Shown here in pieces: positions 1 through 5,584 of a stretch of 7,159 bases of DNA; the stretch's first letter is position 1; every line of letters begins with the position of its first letter. The notes below the pieces were generated by a model. It ran no database searches. It had not been told where the DNA came from and was given only the letters and a program-made list of their open reading frames with translations. Both the position numbers and the translations under genes were made by a program. Origin of the DNA: Roseovarius sp. Lineage in GTDB: Bacteria; Pseudomonadota; Alphaproteobacteria; Rhodobacterales; Rhodobacteraceae. The stretch is taken from the NCBI GenBank assembly GCA_021767845.1, contig JAASSQ010000149.1, forward strand, positions 1 through 7,159. The letters run 5' to 3'.

Positions 1-1621
1 CCTTCGCGCCCGAGGCGAGCGTCCAGCACAGCAGCGCCACGGGCAGAAGGCCGAACACGCCCAGCGTCAGCGACGGCACCGCCGCCTCGGCCAGCCGCTC
101 ATCCGCGGCCAGCCGGTGCGCCTGCACCGCCAGCGTCTGGAAGTTGAACGGGTGCAGGATCAAGGTGGCGGGCAGCTCCTTCATCACGTCCACGAAGACG
201 ATCAGCAGCGCCGTCAGCACGCTGGTGCGCGCCACCGGCAGGTGCACCCGCCACAGCAGCCGCGGCCCCGGCTGGCCCAGCGACCGCCCGATCGCGTCGT
301 AATGGATGGGCACCGTGGCCATGCCGCTGTCATAGGCATTGAGCGCGGCGGCCATGAAACGCGCCATGTACGCCACGATCATCAGCCAGATCGACCCGGT
401 GATCAGAAGCCCCGTGTCGATGCCGAAGCGCGCCTCCATGATGTCGTCGATCAGGTTGTCCAATGCCGCCATCGGCACCATCAGCCCCACCGCGATCACG
501 CCGCCCGGCACCGCGTATCCCAGGCCTGCGCCGATCACCATCAGCCGCGAGCGCCGCTCGGGCCGGGTGCGGGCGCGGAACCCGATCAGCACCGCGCCGA
601 TCACCGTCAGCACGGCGGCGACACCGGCCAGCGTGACCGAGTTCTGCATCAAGTCGAGGTAGCGCGCATCGAACAGGTTCTGCCCCGATCCCACCGCCAT
701 CACGCCCAGCATGATGACCGGGATGATGAACCCCAGCAGCACCGGCGCGAGGCAGAAGGCAAAGGCCAGCCAGGCCGCCGCGCCGCGCAGCGCCGGGCGC
801 TCCATCGTCTCGAAGCGCGCGCCGCGCCCGGCCGTGCGGGCCTTGCCGCGCTGCGCCCGTTCCAGCCCCGCCAGCAGCAGCGCGAAGCTCAGCAGGCACA
901 GGGACAATTGTGCCGCCGCCGCCCGGTCGCCCAGCGAGAACCACGCCTGGTAGATGCCGGTGGCAAAGGTCTGCACGTTGAAGAACGCCACCGTGCCGTA
1001 GTCCGCGATGGTCTCCATCACCGCCAGCAGCGCCCCCCCGGCGATCGCCGGCCGCGCCATCGGCAGCGCCACCCGGAAAAACGCCCTGAGCGGCGAGCGC
1101 CCCAGCGTGCGCGCCACAAGGAACGCATTGGCCGATTGCTGTTTGAACGACGCGCGCGCCAGCAGGTAAACATAAGGGTACAGCACGATGGTCAGCATCA
1201 GGGCCGCGCCCCCCAGCGACCGGATCTCGGGGAACCAGTAGTCGCGCGGCCCCCATCCCGTCACCTCGCGCAGCAGAGTCTGCACCGGGCCGGGGTGATC
1301 CAGAAGCGAGGTATAGGCATAGGCCAGAACATAGGCCGGAAAGGCCAGCGGCAGCGCCAGCGCCACTTCCAGCCAGCGCGCGCCGGGAAAGCGATAGACC
1401 GTCACCAGCCACGCCGCCACGCTGCCCACCGCGGCCGTCGAGACCCCGACGATCGCCACCAGCATCAGGGTGGTCGCGGTATAGCGCGGCAGGACCGAGG
1501 ACAGGATATCGCGCCAGGTGTCCAGATCGCCGGTAAACGCCGCCAGCCCCGCAGCCAGGATCGGCGCGATGCACAGGATCACGAAGATCCAGGCCAGGCG
1601 ATGCAGAAAACGTTCGGACAT
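1..1621 (-). CDS. fbpB: Ferric-iron ABC transporter permease, FbpB/SfuB type (3' end outside window)
   Basis: This inner-membrane permease has two fused channel domains and is expected to carry Fe3+ from a periplasmic binding protein into the cytoplasm, powered by a separate ATPase. Translated from ATG at 1619-1621, the frame stays open for 540 codons to the window edge. Family members are around 540 to 560 residues, so only the tail or stop is missing. Two ATPase-contact (EAA-type) loops are visible, at about residues 164-193 (ARTLGRSPLRAFFRVALP) and 441-468 (IGRSLGQPGPRLLWRVHLP), as expected for the fused form. Family hallmarks are METIADYGTVAFFNVQTF at 202-219 and DVMKELPATLILHPFNF at 478-494. 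Multiple hydrophobic segments are present, the first at about 10-28. GAAGG lies 7 nt before the start. It is the last visible gene of the minus-strand set, 126 nt after the small secreted protein gene. No binding protein or ATPase gene adjoins it here. Thiamine or other-substrate relatives exist, but the DVMKELP and ADYGTV motifs favour iron. Confidence 0.9.
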   Translation of the reverse strand, partial: MSERFLHRLAWIFVILCIAPILAAGLAAFTGDLDTWRDILSSVLPRYTATTLMLVAIVGVSTAAVGSVAAWLVTVYRFPGARWLEVALALPLAFPAYVLAYAYTSLLDHPGPVQTLLREVTGWGPRDYWFPEIRSLGGAALMLTIVLYPYVYLLARASFKQQSANAFLVARTLGRSPLRAFFRVALPMARPAIAGGALLAVMETIADYGTVAFFNVQTFATGIYQAWFSLGDRAAAAQLSLCLLSFALLLAGLERAQRGKARTAGRGARFETMERPALRGAAAWLAFAFCLAPVLLGFIIPVIMLGVMAVGSGQNLFDARYLDLMQNSVTLAGVAAVLTVIGAVLIGFRARTRPERRSRLMVIGAGLGYAVPGGVIAVGLMVPMAALDNLIDDIMEARFGIDTGLLITGSIWLMIVAYMARFMAAALNAYDSGMATVPIHYDAIGRSLGQPGPRLLWRVHLPVARTSVLTALLIVFVDVMKELPATLILHPFNFQTLAVQAHRLAADERLAEAAVPSLTLGVFGLLPVALLCWTLASGAK

Positions 1622-1731
1622 GTCGGGGCCTTCACGGACAGTCGGCGCATGGCTGCCACAAAACGCCGGCAGGTTCCAGACATTCCCGACAAAAAAGCTG
1701 CGGGATAGGCCGGGCCGCGCCAAATCGCACG

Positions 1732-1747
1732 CCCCGGCGGGCCGGGA
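1732..1747 (-). other. Small GC-rich hairpin right after the small-protein stop codon
   Basis: Immediately after the TGA at 1748-1750, the minus strand reads CCCGG, loop CCCG, CCGGG, with one extra T-G pair at the base. No T-run follows directly; a run of six T comes only about 35 nt later (1696-1691). It may protect the upstream message or weaken read-through into the permease gene, but it is not a convincing terminator. In the rest of the 126-nt gap (1622-1747) I saw only a poor -35-like TTGTCG (1692-1687) with no matching -10, so a separate permease promoter is not supported. Confidence 0.35.
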
Positions 1748-2128
1748 TCAGCGATCCAGCAGTTCGGCCTGTTCGAGATAAACCTCGCCGACCGCACGCA
1801 GCGCCGCGGGGTTGTCGCCCTCCGAGGTCTTGTGCACCCGCTCCAGAACCACCGGCAGCGCGCCCAACTCCTCGTTGATCTTGGCCAGCGCGATTTCCAG
1901 CGTGTAGGTGTATTCGTGCACCTGCTCCATGTCGGCCGGGCTCAGTTCGTCGCGCTCCAGCACCTCGGCCAGCTTACGGTTGTAGGTCACGAAATTCTCG
2001 ACCGCCTGCTCCAGCGTCTCCGAAGGCTCGGGCGCGTAGTGCGACACCTCTTCCCCGGCGGTCGCGGGCATGACGCAGCCCAGCATGATGGCCGCGCCCG
2101 TCGCGATGATTTTCACAGTATTTTTCAT
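1748..2128 (-). CDS. Small secreted helical protein of unknown function (DUF6746-like)
   Basis: This is a 126-residue protein with a Sec signal peptide: MKNTVK, a hydrophobic stretch at about 7-20, and a likely cut after A-T-A at residues 22-24. The mature part, about 100 residues, is predicted almost wholly helical and acidic. Its core is SETLEQAVENFVTYNRKL (36-53), then LSPADMEQVHEYTYTLEIALAKI (62-84) and a C-terminal LRAVGEVYLEQAELL. From memory this resembles the family catalogued as DUF6746; that match is unverified and carries no function. The frame is open 23 codons further upstream, but ATG 2126-2128 is chosen because GAGGA stands 8 nt before it and the signal peptide begins there. 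It lies 53 nt after the PiuC stop and before the ferric permease, so it is probably co-transcribed with iron genes. Cys18 sits in the hydrophobic stretch, but MLGC is a poor lipobox. Residues His30, His71 and His99 are possible ligands, with nothing to prove it. Confidence 0.8.
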   Translation of the reverse strand: MKNTVKIIATGAAIMLGCVMPATAGEEVSHYAPEPSETLEQAVENFVTYNRKLAEVLERDELSPADMEQVHEYTYTLEIALAKINEELGALPVVLERVHKTSEGDNPAALRAVGEVYLEQAELLDR

Positions 2129-2181
2129 GGTCTTGTCCTCATTCCGATTCACGATTGCCGGCTGCCGCCCGCCTGCGCCGT

Positions 2182-2841
2182 TCATCCGTCGGCCCACATG
2201 CGGGTCAGGTTGCTTTTCGCCTTGAACAGCCGGTCGAAGGCCGGCGTCTTTCCCTGGTCGTCGAAGATCGCGCGCGCCGCGACATCCAGATCGTGCAGCA
2301 CCTCGCGCCGCGCGGGGTCGCGGACCCAGCTGGTGATCCAGCCCACCACGGCCAGCCGCTCGCCCCGCGTGACCGGCTCGACCCGGTGCAGGGCCGAGGT
2401 GGGGTAAAGCACCATGTCCCCTGCCGGCAGACGGATCACGCGCTCTTCCAGCGCATCCTCGATCACCAACCCGCCGCCCTCATGGTCATCGGGGTCCGAC
2501 AGCGGCAGGGTAAAGGACAGGTCCGTGCGGTGGCCCTGCATGATCGGGTCATCCACGTGCAGCCCGTATTCCATGCCCTCGCGGTAGCGCGACAGCAGCA
2601 TCCGCGCCATGTGGCGCGGGCGCGCGACGGACTTGACCAGGTCGTTGGACCACAGCTTGCGCCGCACCGTGTCCAGCAGCGCGTCCCGCGCCTCCGAATG
2701 TTCGGCCTGCAGGTTGGCCTTGACCTCACGGGCATAGCGCCCGGCCGTGGCCTTGCCGTCGGTAAACGCCAGATCGTCGGCCGCCTCGCGCAGCGCGGCG
2801 ACCTCGTGGGCATTCAGGACATCCGCGATCACCATCACCAT
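2182..2841 (-). CDS. piuC: Fe(II)/2-oxoglutarate-dependent dioxygenase, PiuC/YbiX (PKHX-type hydroxylase)
   Basis: This 219-residue cytoplasmic enzyme of the prolyl-4-hydroxylase-like double-stranded beta-helix family couples 2-oxoglutarate decarboxylation to oxidation of a substrate that is, to my knowledge, not firmly established. The iron-binding triad is intact: His95 and Asp97 in YGLHVDDPIM, and distal His152 in SALHRVEPVTRG. Arg162 in GERLAVVGWITS is the expected 2-oxoglutarate carboxylate ligand. GGGLVIED (122-129) and RLPAGDMVLYP (137-147) are also typical. Length is close to the usual 220 to 230. ATG 2839-2841 is preferred (weak TTGGA about 9 nt upstream); ATG 2833-2835, two codons in, is an alternative. 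The start lies 3 nt after the stop of the Gly-Glu protein gene, so translation is probably coupled. PiuC homologues in gammaproteobacteria are iron-repressed and often sit beside siderophore receptors; here the partner is a ferric permease and no receptor is visible. Confidence 0.92.
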   Translation of the reverse strand: MVMVIADVLNAHEVAALREAADDLAFTDGKATAGRYAREVKANLQAEHSEARDALLDTVRRKLWSNDLVKSVARPRHMARMLLSRYREGMEYGLHVDDPIMQGHRTDLSFTLPLSDPDDHEGGGLVIEDALEERVIRLPAGDMVLYPTSALHRVEPVTRGERLAVVGWITSWVRDPARREVLHDLDVAARAIFDDQGKTPAFDRLFKAKSNLTRMWADG

Positions 2842-2844
2842 CGG

Positions 2845-3663
2845 TCAATCCAACCGTGCCGCGGCCAGTTCCATCCGCGCCGCCGCGCCGAAGAACAGCC
2901 CGGCATCCATGTCGGTCACGCCCTGCCCCTGCAGATCGCCGAACGCCGCGTCGGTGGCGTCGGCATGGCCCACCATCCGGGCCGCGACCTCGGCGGCCGG
3001 GCCCTCGCTTTCGGCAAGGCGCGCGGCCTCGTCGCGGACCACCTGCATGAAGCCCCAGGCATCCTGGTATTCATGCAGGCTCGACAGCGTGCCGCCCTCG
3101 GTCGCGACGGAATATTCCTCGCCCGCGATGCGGGTCAGTTCGACCAGCCCGCGCAGTTGGCTGGCGGCGGGTTTCTCGCCGCGTGCGGCGGCGATCGTCG
3201 CCGCGACCGTGTCGTAATCGCGGCGGATCTCGGCCAGGCCAGCGCCGCTTTCGGCGGCCTCGGCCAACCCGGCGATCTCCGCCTTCAGGTTTCCGTAACC
3301 TTCTGTCTGCAACATCGGTGCGACGGCAGCGTATTTCTCCTTTATGGGGTGGCCCATATGCGTTTTGGCGGCCTCGATGTCGCCCGTTTCGTACAAAGCG
3401 ACGCCCGCGCGCAGGTGCCCCTCCATGAAGCCAAGGTCGCGCAGGAAACGGATTTCGGGGTCGAGCGGGGCCGCGCCTTCGCCCTCGCCCTCCCCCTCGC
3501 CTTCGCCGGACGCGGTGTGCACCCATCCGGCGGTGCCGTCCGCCACGGGTGCCAGCACGGCGGCCTGCCCGGCCGAGACTGTCGCGGCCGCGGCCATCGC
3601 GCCCAGGGCCACCTGGCGGCGGGCCATCACGATGCGGCGGGGTTTGCTGGTGTCGTCGGTCAT
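2845..3663 (-). CDS. Exported Gly-Glu-repeat protein with HMxHP motif, unknown function
   Basis: This protein has 272 residues and no family I can name firmly. The N-terminus has twin arginines (RR at 9-10 and again at 15-16 in MARRQVALG), then an Ala-rich hydrophobic run to about 38. That fits a Tat or Sec signal with a cut near 34-39. A Gly-Glu repeat (GEGEGEGEGEG, 53-63) follows as an acidic linker. The remainder is helical and rich in Ala and Glu. Residues 80-106 hold MEGHLRAGVALYETGDIEAAK followed by THMGHP, giving His83, His102 and His105; a second helical part holds SSLHEYQDAWGF (195-206) and His233. The first part looks loosely TPR-like, but no repeat series is seen. Start ATG 3661-3663 has AAAGG 6 nt upstream; the frame extends 21 codons further without a good site, and Met13 is another possible start. 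It is first in the minus-strand set, 3 nt before piuC, so a periplasmic role in iron or haem handling is an inference from context. Confidence 0.8.
   Translation of the reverse strand: MTDDTSKPRRIVMARRQVALGAMAAAATVSAGQAAVLAPVADGTAGWVHTASGEGEGEGEGEGAAPLDPEIRFLRDLGFMEGHLRAGVALYETGDIEAAKTHMGHPIKEKYAAVAPMLQTEGYGNLKAEIAGLAEAAESGAGLAEIRRDYDTVAATIAAARGEKPAASQLRGLVELTRIAGEEYSVATEGGTLSSLHEYQDAWGFMQVVRDEAARLAESEGPAAEVAARMVGHADATDAAFGDLQGQGVTDMDAGLFFGAAARMELAAARLD
3475..3507 (-). repeat. In-frame Gly-Glu dipeptide repeat (about 5.5 units)
   Basis: Eleven codons encode alternating Gly and Glu, residues 53-63 of the exported protein. The codons are mixed (GGC/GGG for Gly, GAA/GAG for Glu), so the 6-nt unit is imperfect in DNA while perfect in protein. 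It separates the export signal region from the helical body and probably acts as a flexible acidic linker or a cation-binding strip. Confidence 0.85.
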
Positions 3664-3697
3664 GTCCGGCCTTTCTGTGCATCTTCGATCCGCAGCG

Positions 3698-3726
3698 GTG
3701 CTACGCCTGCCCGCATGGCCTGTCAA
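3698..3726 (-). promoter_or_regulatory. Candidate sigma-70 promoter for the minus-strand iron-related genes
   Basis: Reading the minus strand, a perfect -35 TTGACA (3726-3721) is followed after 17 nt by TAGCAC (3703-3698), a weak -10. Strong -35 with loose -10 is common in alphaproteobacteria. Transcription would begin near 3691, leaving a leader of about 28 nt before the ATG at 3663 and including its ribosome-binding AAAGG. An 8-bp palindrome CAATATTG (3724-3731) overlaps the -35 and could seat a repressor. Confidence 0.4.
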
Positions 3727-3760
3727 TATTGTCTTACTATTTTTATCAGATATTTCGATC
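3721..3760. promoter_or_regulatory. A+T-rich patch, possible iron-regulator operator
   Basis: This 40-nt stretch is about 70% A+T in a window of roughly one-third A+T. It holds the palindrome CAATATTG (3724-3731), a direct repeat of TGTC (3721-3724 and 3730-3733), and a loose dyad ATC(N9)GAT (3745-3759). I find no clean match to the Irr-type TTTAGAA/TTCTAAA element or to the RirA-type TGA(N9)TCA element. A regulator is therefore only suggested by position and base composition. Confidence 0.3.
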
Positions 3761-3792
3761 CACCCTGCCCCTCAGGCCCCCGGCGGACGCCC

Positions 3793-3837
3793 GAAAATGA
3801 CGCATCGTCAATCTTTGCAAGGTCATTTTCTTTTTTT
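3793..3837. promoter_or_regulatory. Perfect 9-bp inverted repeat followed by T7 in the divergent control region
   Basis: GAAAATGAC (3793-3801) and GTCATTTTC (3822-3830) are exact inverse complements 20 nt apart, and seven T follow (3831-3837). Inside the loop, GCA (3802-3804) could also pair with TGC (3816-3818). On the plus strand this has the outline of an intrinsic terminator or attenuator, though the stem is A+T-rich and the loop long. As DNA it could be an operator with half-sites about two to three helical turns apart. It lies between two divergent units, so a plain terminator has no obvious upstream gene to end. Confidence 0.45.
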
Positions 3838-3844
3838 ACACCCG

Positions 3845-3872
3845 TTGAAGGGTCCATAAACTTGGCTATTGT
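3845..3872 (+). promoter_or_regulatory. Candidate promoter for the peptide-type ABC importer operon
   Basis: TTGAAG (3845-3850) and TATTGT (3867-3872) are separated by 16 nt and each match four of six consensus positions. A start near 3879 would give a leader of about 43 nt containing a small hairpin and the ribosome-binding site. The inverted repeat at 3793-3830 would lie at about -49 to -86, a position suited to an activator or repressor. Other A+T-rich hexamers nearby could serve instead. Confidence 0.3.
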
Positions 3873-3885
3873 GAGTGCCATTCAA

Positions 3886-3902
3886 CCGGGTTACGGACCC
3901 GG
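3886..3902 (+). other. Leader hairpin before the binding-protein gene
   Basis: CCGGGT (3886-3891) and ACCCGG (3897-3902) form a 6-bp GC-rich stem with a 5-nt loop. It ends 8 nt before the ribosome-binding GGGAG (3911-3915) and 20 nt before the ATG. No T-run follows, so it is not a terminator. It may stabilise the 5' end of the message or present the ribosome-binding site. Confidence 0.4.
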
Positions 3903-3921
3903 ACCAATCAGGGAGTTCACC

Positions 3922-5499
3922 ATGAAAAAAACAGCTATACTGGCTGCCGCGCTTCTGGCCGGCACGTCGATCGGGGCATCGGCGGAAACGCTGCGCTGGG
4001 CGCGGGCGGGGGATTCGCTCACGCTCGACCCCCATGCCCAGAACGAGGGGCCGACCCACACGCTCTCGCACCAGATCTACGAGCCGCTCATCATCCGCGA
4101 CATGACCGGCGCGTTCCAGCCCGCGCTGGCGACCGACTGGGCGCCCAAGGCCGACGATCCGAACGTCTGGGTCTTCAACCTGCGCCAGGGCGTCAAGTAT
4201 CATGACGGATCGGACTTCACCGCCGAGGACGTTGTGTTCTCGATCAACCGGGCGAAATCCGAAGATTCCAACATGAAGGAACTGCTGTCCTCGGTGGTCG
4301 AGGTGCGCGCCGTGGACGATCACACCGTCGAATTCGTGACCGACGGGCCGAACCCGATCCTGCCCTCGAACCTGACCAACATGTTCATCATGGACAAGGG
4401 CTGGGCCGAGGCCAATGACGCCGTCGAGGTGCAGGATGTCGAGGGCGGCGAGACCACCTTCGCCGCCACCAACGCGATGGGCACCGGCGCCTACAAGCTG
4501 GTCAGCCGCGAACCCGACGTGAAGACCGTCCTGACCCAGAACGAGAATTACTGGGGCAAGGACACGTTCCCGATGGATGTGACCGAGATCATCTACACCC
4601 CGATCCAGAACGCCGCCACCCGCGTGGCCGCGCTCCTGTCGGGCGAGGTCGATTTCATCCAGGACGTGCCGGTGCAGGATCTGGGCCGCGTGGCCGAGAC
4701 CGAGGGGCTGGTCGTCAAGACCGCGCCGCAGAACCGGGTGATCTTCTTCGGCATGAACATGGGCGCCGACGACATCGCCAATGACGATGTCGAGGGCAAG
4801 AACCCGCTGGCCGACGTGCGCGTGCGCAAGGCGATGTCCATGGCGATCAACCGCGAGGCCATCAAGCAGGTGGTGATGCGCGGCCAGTCGCAGCCCGCCG
4901 GCATGATCGCACCGCCCTTCGTCAATGGCTGGACCGAAGAGATGGACAGCTCGGCCCAGACCGACATCGACGCCGCCAAGGCCCTGATGGAGGAAGCCGG
5001 CTACGCCGACGGGTTCTCGATCCAGCTCGACTGCCCCAACGACCGCTACGTCAATGACGAGGCGATCTGCCAGGCGGCCGTCGGGATGCTGGCGCAGATC
5101 GGCATCACGGTGAACCTTGACGCCAAGCCCAAGGCACAGCATTTCCCGCTCATCACCAATGGCGAGACGGATTTCTACATGCTGGGCTGGGGCGTGCCGA
5201 CCTACGACTCGGAATACATCTTCAACTTCCTCGTGCACACCCGCGGCGAGGACCGCGGCAGCTGGAACGGCACAGGGTTTTCCAACCCCGAAGTTGACGA
5301 GATGATCGTGTCGCTGGCCTCGGAAACCGACCTGGAGAAGCGCAACGAAACGATCCAGTCGATCTGGAACGTGGTGCAGGACGAACAGCTCTACATCCCG
5401 ATCCACCACCAGGTGCTGAACTGGGGCATGACCGACGCCGTCGGCATCGAGGTCAGCCCCGAGGACGATCCGAAGTTCAAGTTCTTCACCATGAACTGA
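3922..5499 (+). CDS. Family 5 periplasmic substrate-binding protein of a peptide/nickel-type ABC importer
   Basis: This 525-residue periplasmic receptor (SBP_bac_5, DppA/OppA/NikA fold) delivers substrate to the permeases encoded downstream. A Sec signal, MKKTAILAAALLAG, ends at A-S-A (19-21) with the mature chain starting ETLRWA; there is no lipobox. Family features include LTLDPHAQNEGP (33-44), ALATDWAPKADD (68-79), the signature region VWVFNLRQGVKYHDGSDFTAEDVV around 82-105, GTGAYKL (187-193), and PLADVRVRKAMSMAINRE (295-312). Cys371 and Cys383 flank PNDRYVNDEAI and are placed to form a disulfide, as in many relatives. Start ATG 3922 is supported by GGGAG 6 nt upstream and by the signal peptide. 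The same frame stays open far upstream, but that part is antisense to the iron genes and is not coding. The ligand is unknown: peptides are commonest in the family, but haem, metal chelates, opines and sugars occur. Confidence 0.93.
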   Translation: MKKTAILAAALLAGTSIGASAETLRWARAGDSLTLDPHAQNEGPTHTLSHQIYEPLIIRDMTGAFQPALATDWAPKADDPNVWVFNLRQGVKYHDGSDFTAEDVVFSINRAKSEDSNMKELLSSVVEVRAVDDHTVEFVTDGPNPILPSNLTNMFIMDKGWAEANDAVEVQDVEGGETTFAATNAMGTGAYKLVSREPDVKTVLTQNENYWGKDTFPMDVTEIIYTPIQNAATRVAALLSGEVDFIQDVPVQDLGRVAETEGLVVKTAPQNRVIFFGMNMGADDIANDDVEGKNPLADVRVRKAMSMAINREAIKQVVMRGQSQPAGMIAPPFVNGWTEEMDSSAQTDIDAAKALMEEAGYADGFSIQLDCPNDRYVNDEAICQAAVGMLAQIGITVNLDAKPKAQHFPLITNGETDFYMLGWGVPTYDSEYIFNFLVHTRGEDRGSWNGTGFSNPEVDEMIVSLASETDLEKRNETIQSIWNVVQDEQLYIPIHHQVLNWGMTDAVGIEVSPEDDPKFKFFTMN

Positions 5500-5508
5500 C
5501 GCTGACCC

Positions 5509-5529
5509 GGACAGGCCGCGCGCCTGTCC
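5509..5529 (+). other. Intercistronic hairpin after the binding-protein gene
   Basis: GGACAGGC (5509-5516) pairs perfectly with GCCTGTCC (5522-5529) around a 5-nt CGCGC loop. It begins 10 nt after the stop codon and has no T-run. Together with the stronger hairpin that follows, it is placed to protect the 3' end of the binding-protein message from exonucleases. Confidence 0.6.
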
Positions 5530-5536
5530 AACCTTG

Positions 5537-5564
5537 CCGCGCCCGCCCCAGCGGGCGCGGTTTT
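5537..5564 (+). terminator. Strong stem-loop with T-run between binding protein and permease genes (partial terminator)
   Basis: CCGCGCCCGC (5537-5546) pairs over all ten bases with GCGGGCGCGG (5551-5560) around loop CCCA, followed by TTTT. This is a near-ideal intrinsic terminator shape, though the T-run is short. The downstream permease genes begin only 20 nt later with no clear promoter between. The likely effect is partial termination and message stabilisation, giving excess binding protein over permease, a known pattern in ABC importer operons. Confidence 0.75.
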
Positions 5565-5584
5565 CGCATTCAACGGAGCCCTCG

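Noticed and set aside
330..1574. 414-codon open frame on the minus strand
   Set aside because: It overlaps the permease in another frame of the same strand. The product is Gly/Arg/Ala-rich with no family motifs, whereas the frame from 1621 shows the FbpB hallmarks.
116..1708. 530-codon open frame on the plus strand
   Set aside because: It is antisense to the ferric permease. Its product is an Arg/His/Gln-rich string without domains, typical of the mirror frame of a GC-rich membrane-protein gene.
3475..3507. Gly-Glu repeat as a tandem DNA repeat or mobile-element trace
   Set aside because: Only about five and a half 6-nt units are present with mixed codons, all in frame in one gene; no flanking duplication or terminal repeat is seen.
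2845..3663. Assigning the Gly-Glu protein to the TPR or imelysin families
   Set aside because: One helix-turn segment (about 83-106) is loosely TPR-like but no repeat series follows, and I cannot see imelysin hallmarks, so naming a family would be a guess.
3745..3759. ATC(N9)GAT dyad as a RirA-type iron box
   Set aside because: The half-sites do not match TGA(N9)TCA and the inner bases are not symmetric; only proximity to iron genes supports it.
2155..3921. Long upstream extension of the binding-protein frame, giving an apparent protein of over 1100 residues
   Set aside because: The extension is antisense to piuC and the Gly-Glu protein and is Arg/His/Gln-rich. The signal peptide and ribosome-binding site at 3911-3922 fix the true start.
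3823..5409. 528-codon open frame on the minus strand opposite the binding protein
   Set aside because: The His/Asp/Val/Leu-rich product has no domain or signal, and the plus-strand frame is a clear family 5 receptor.
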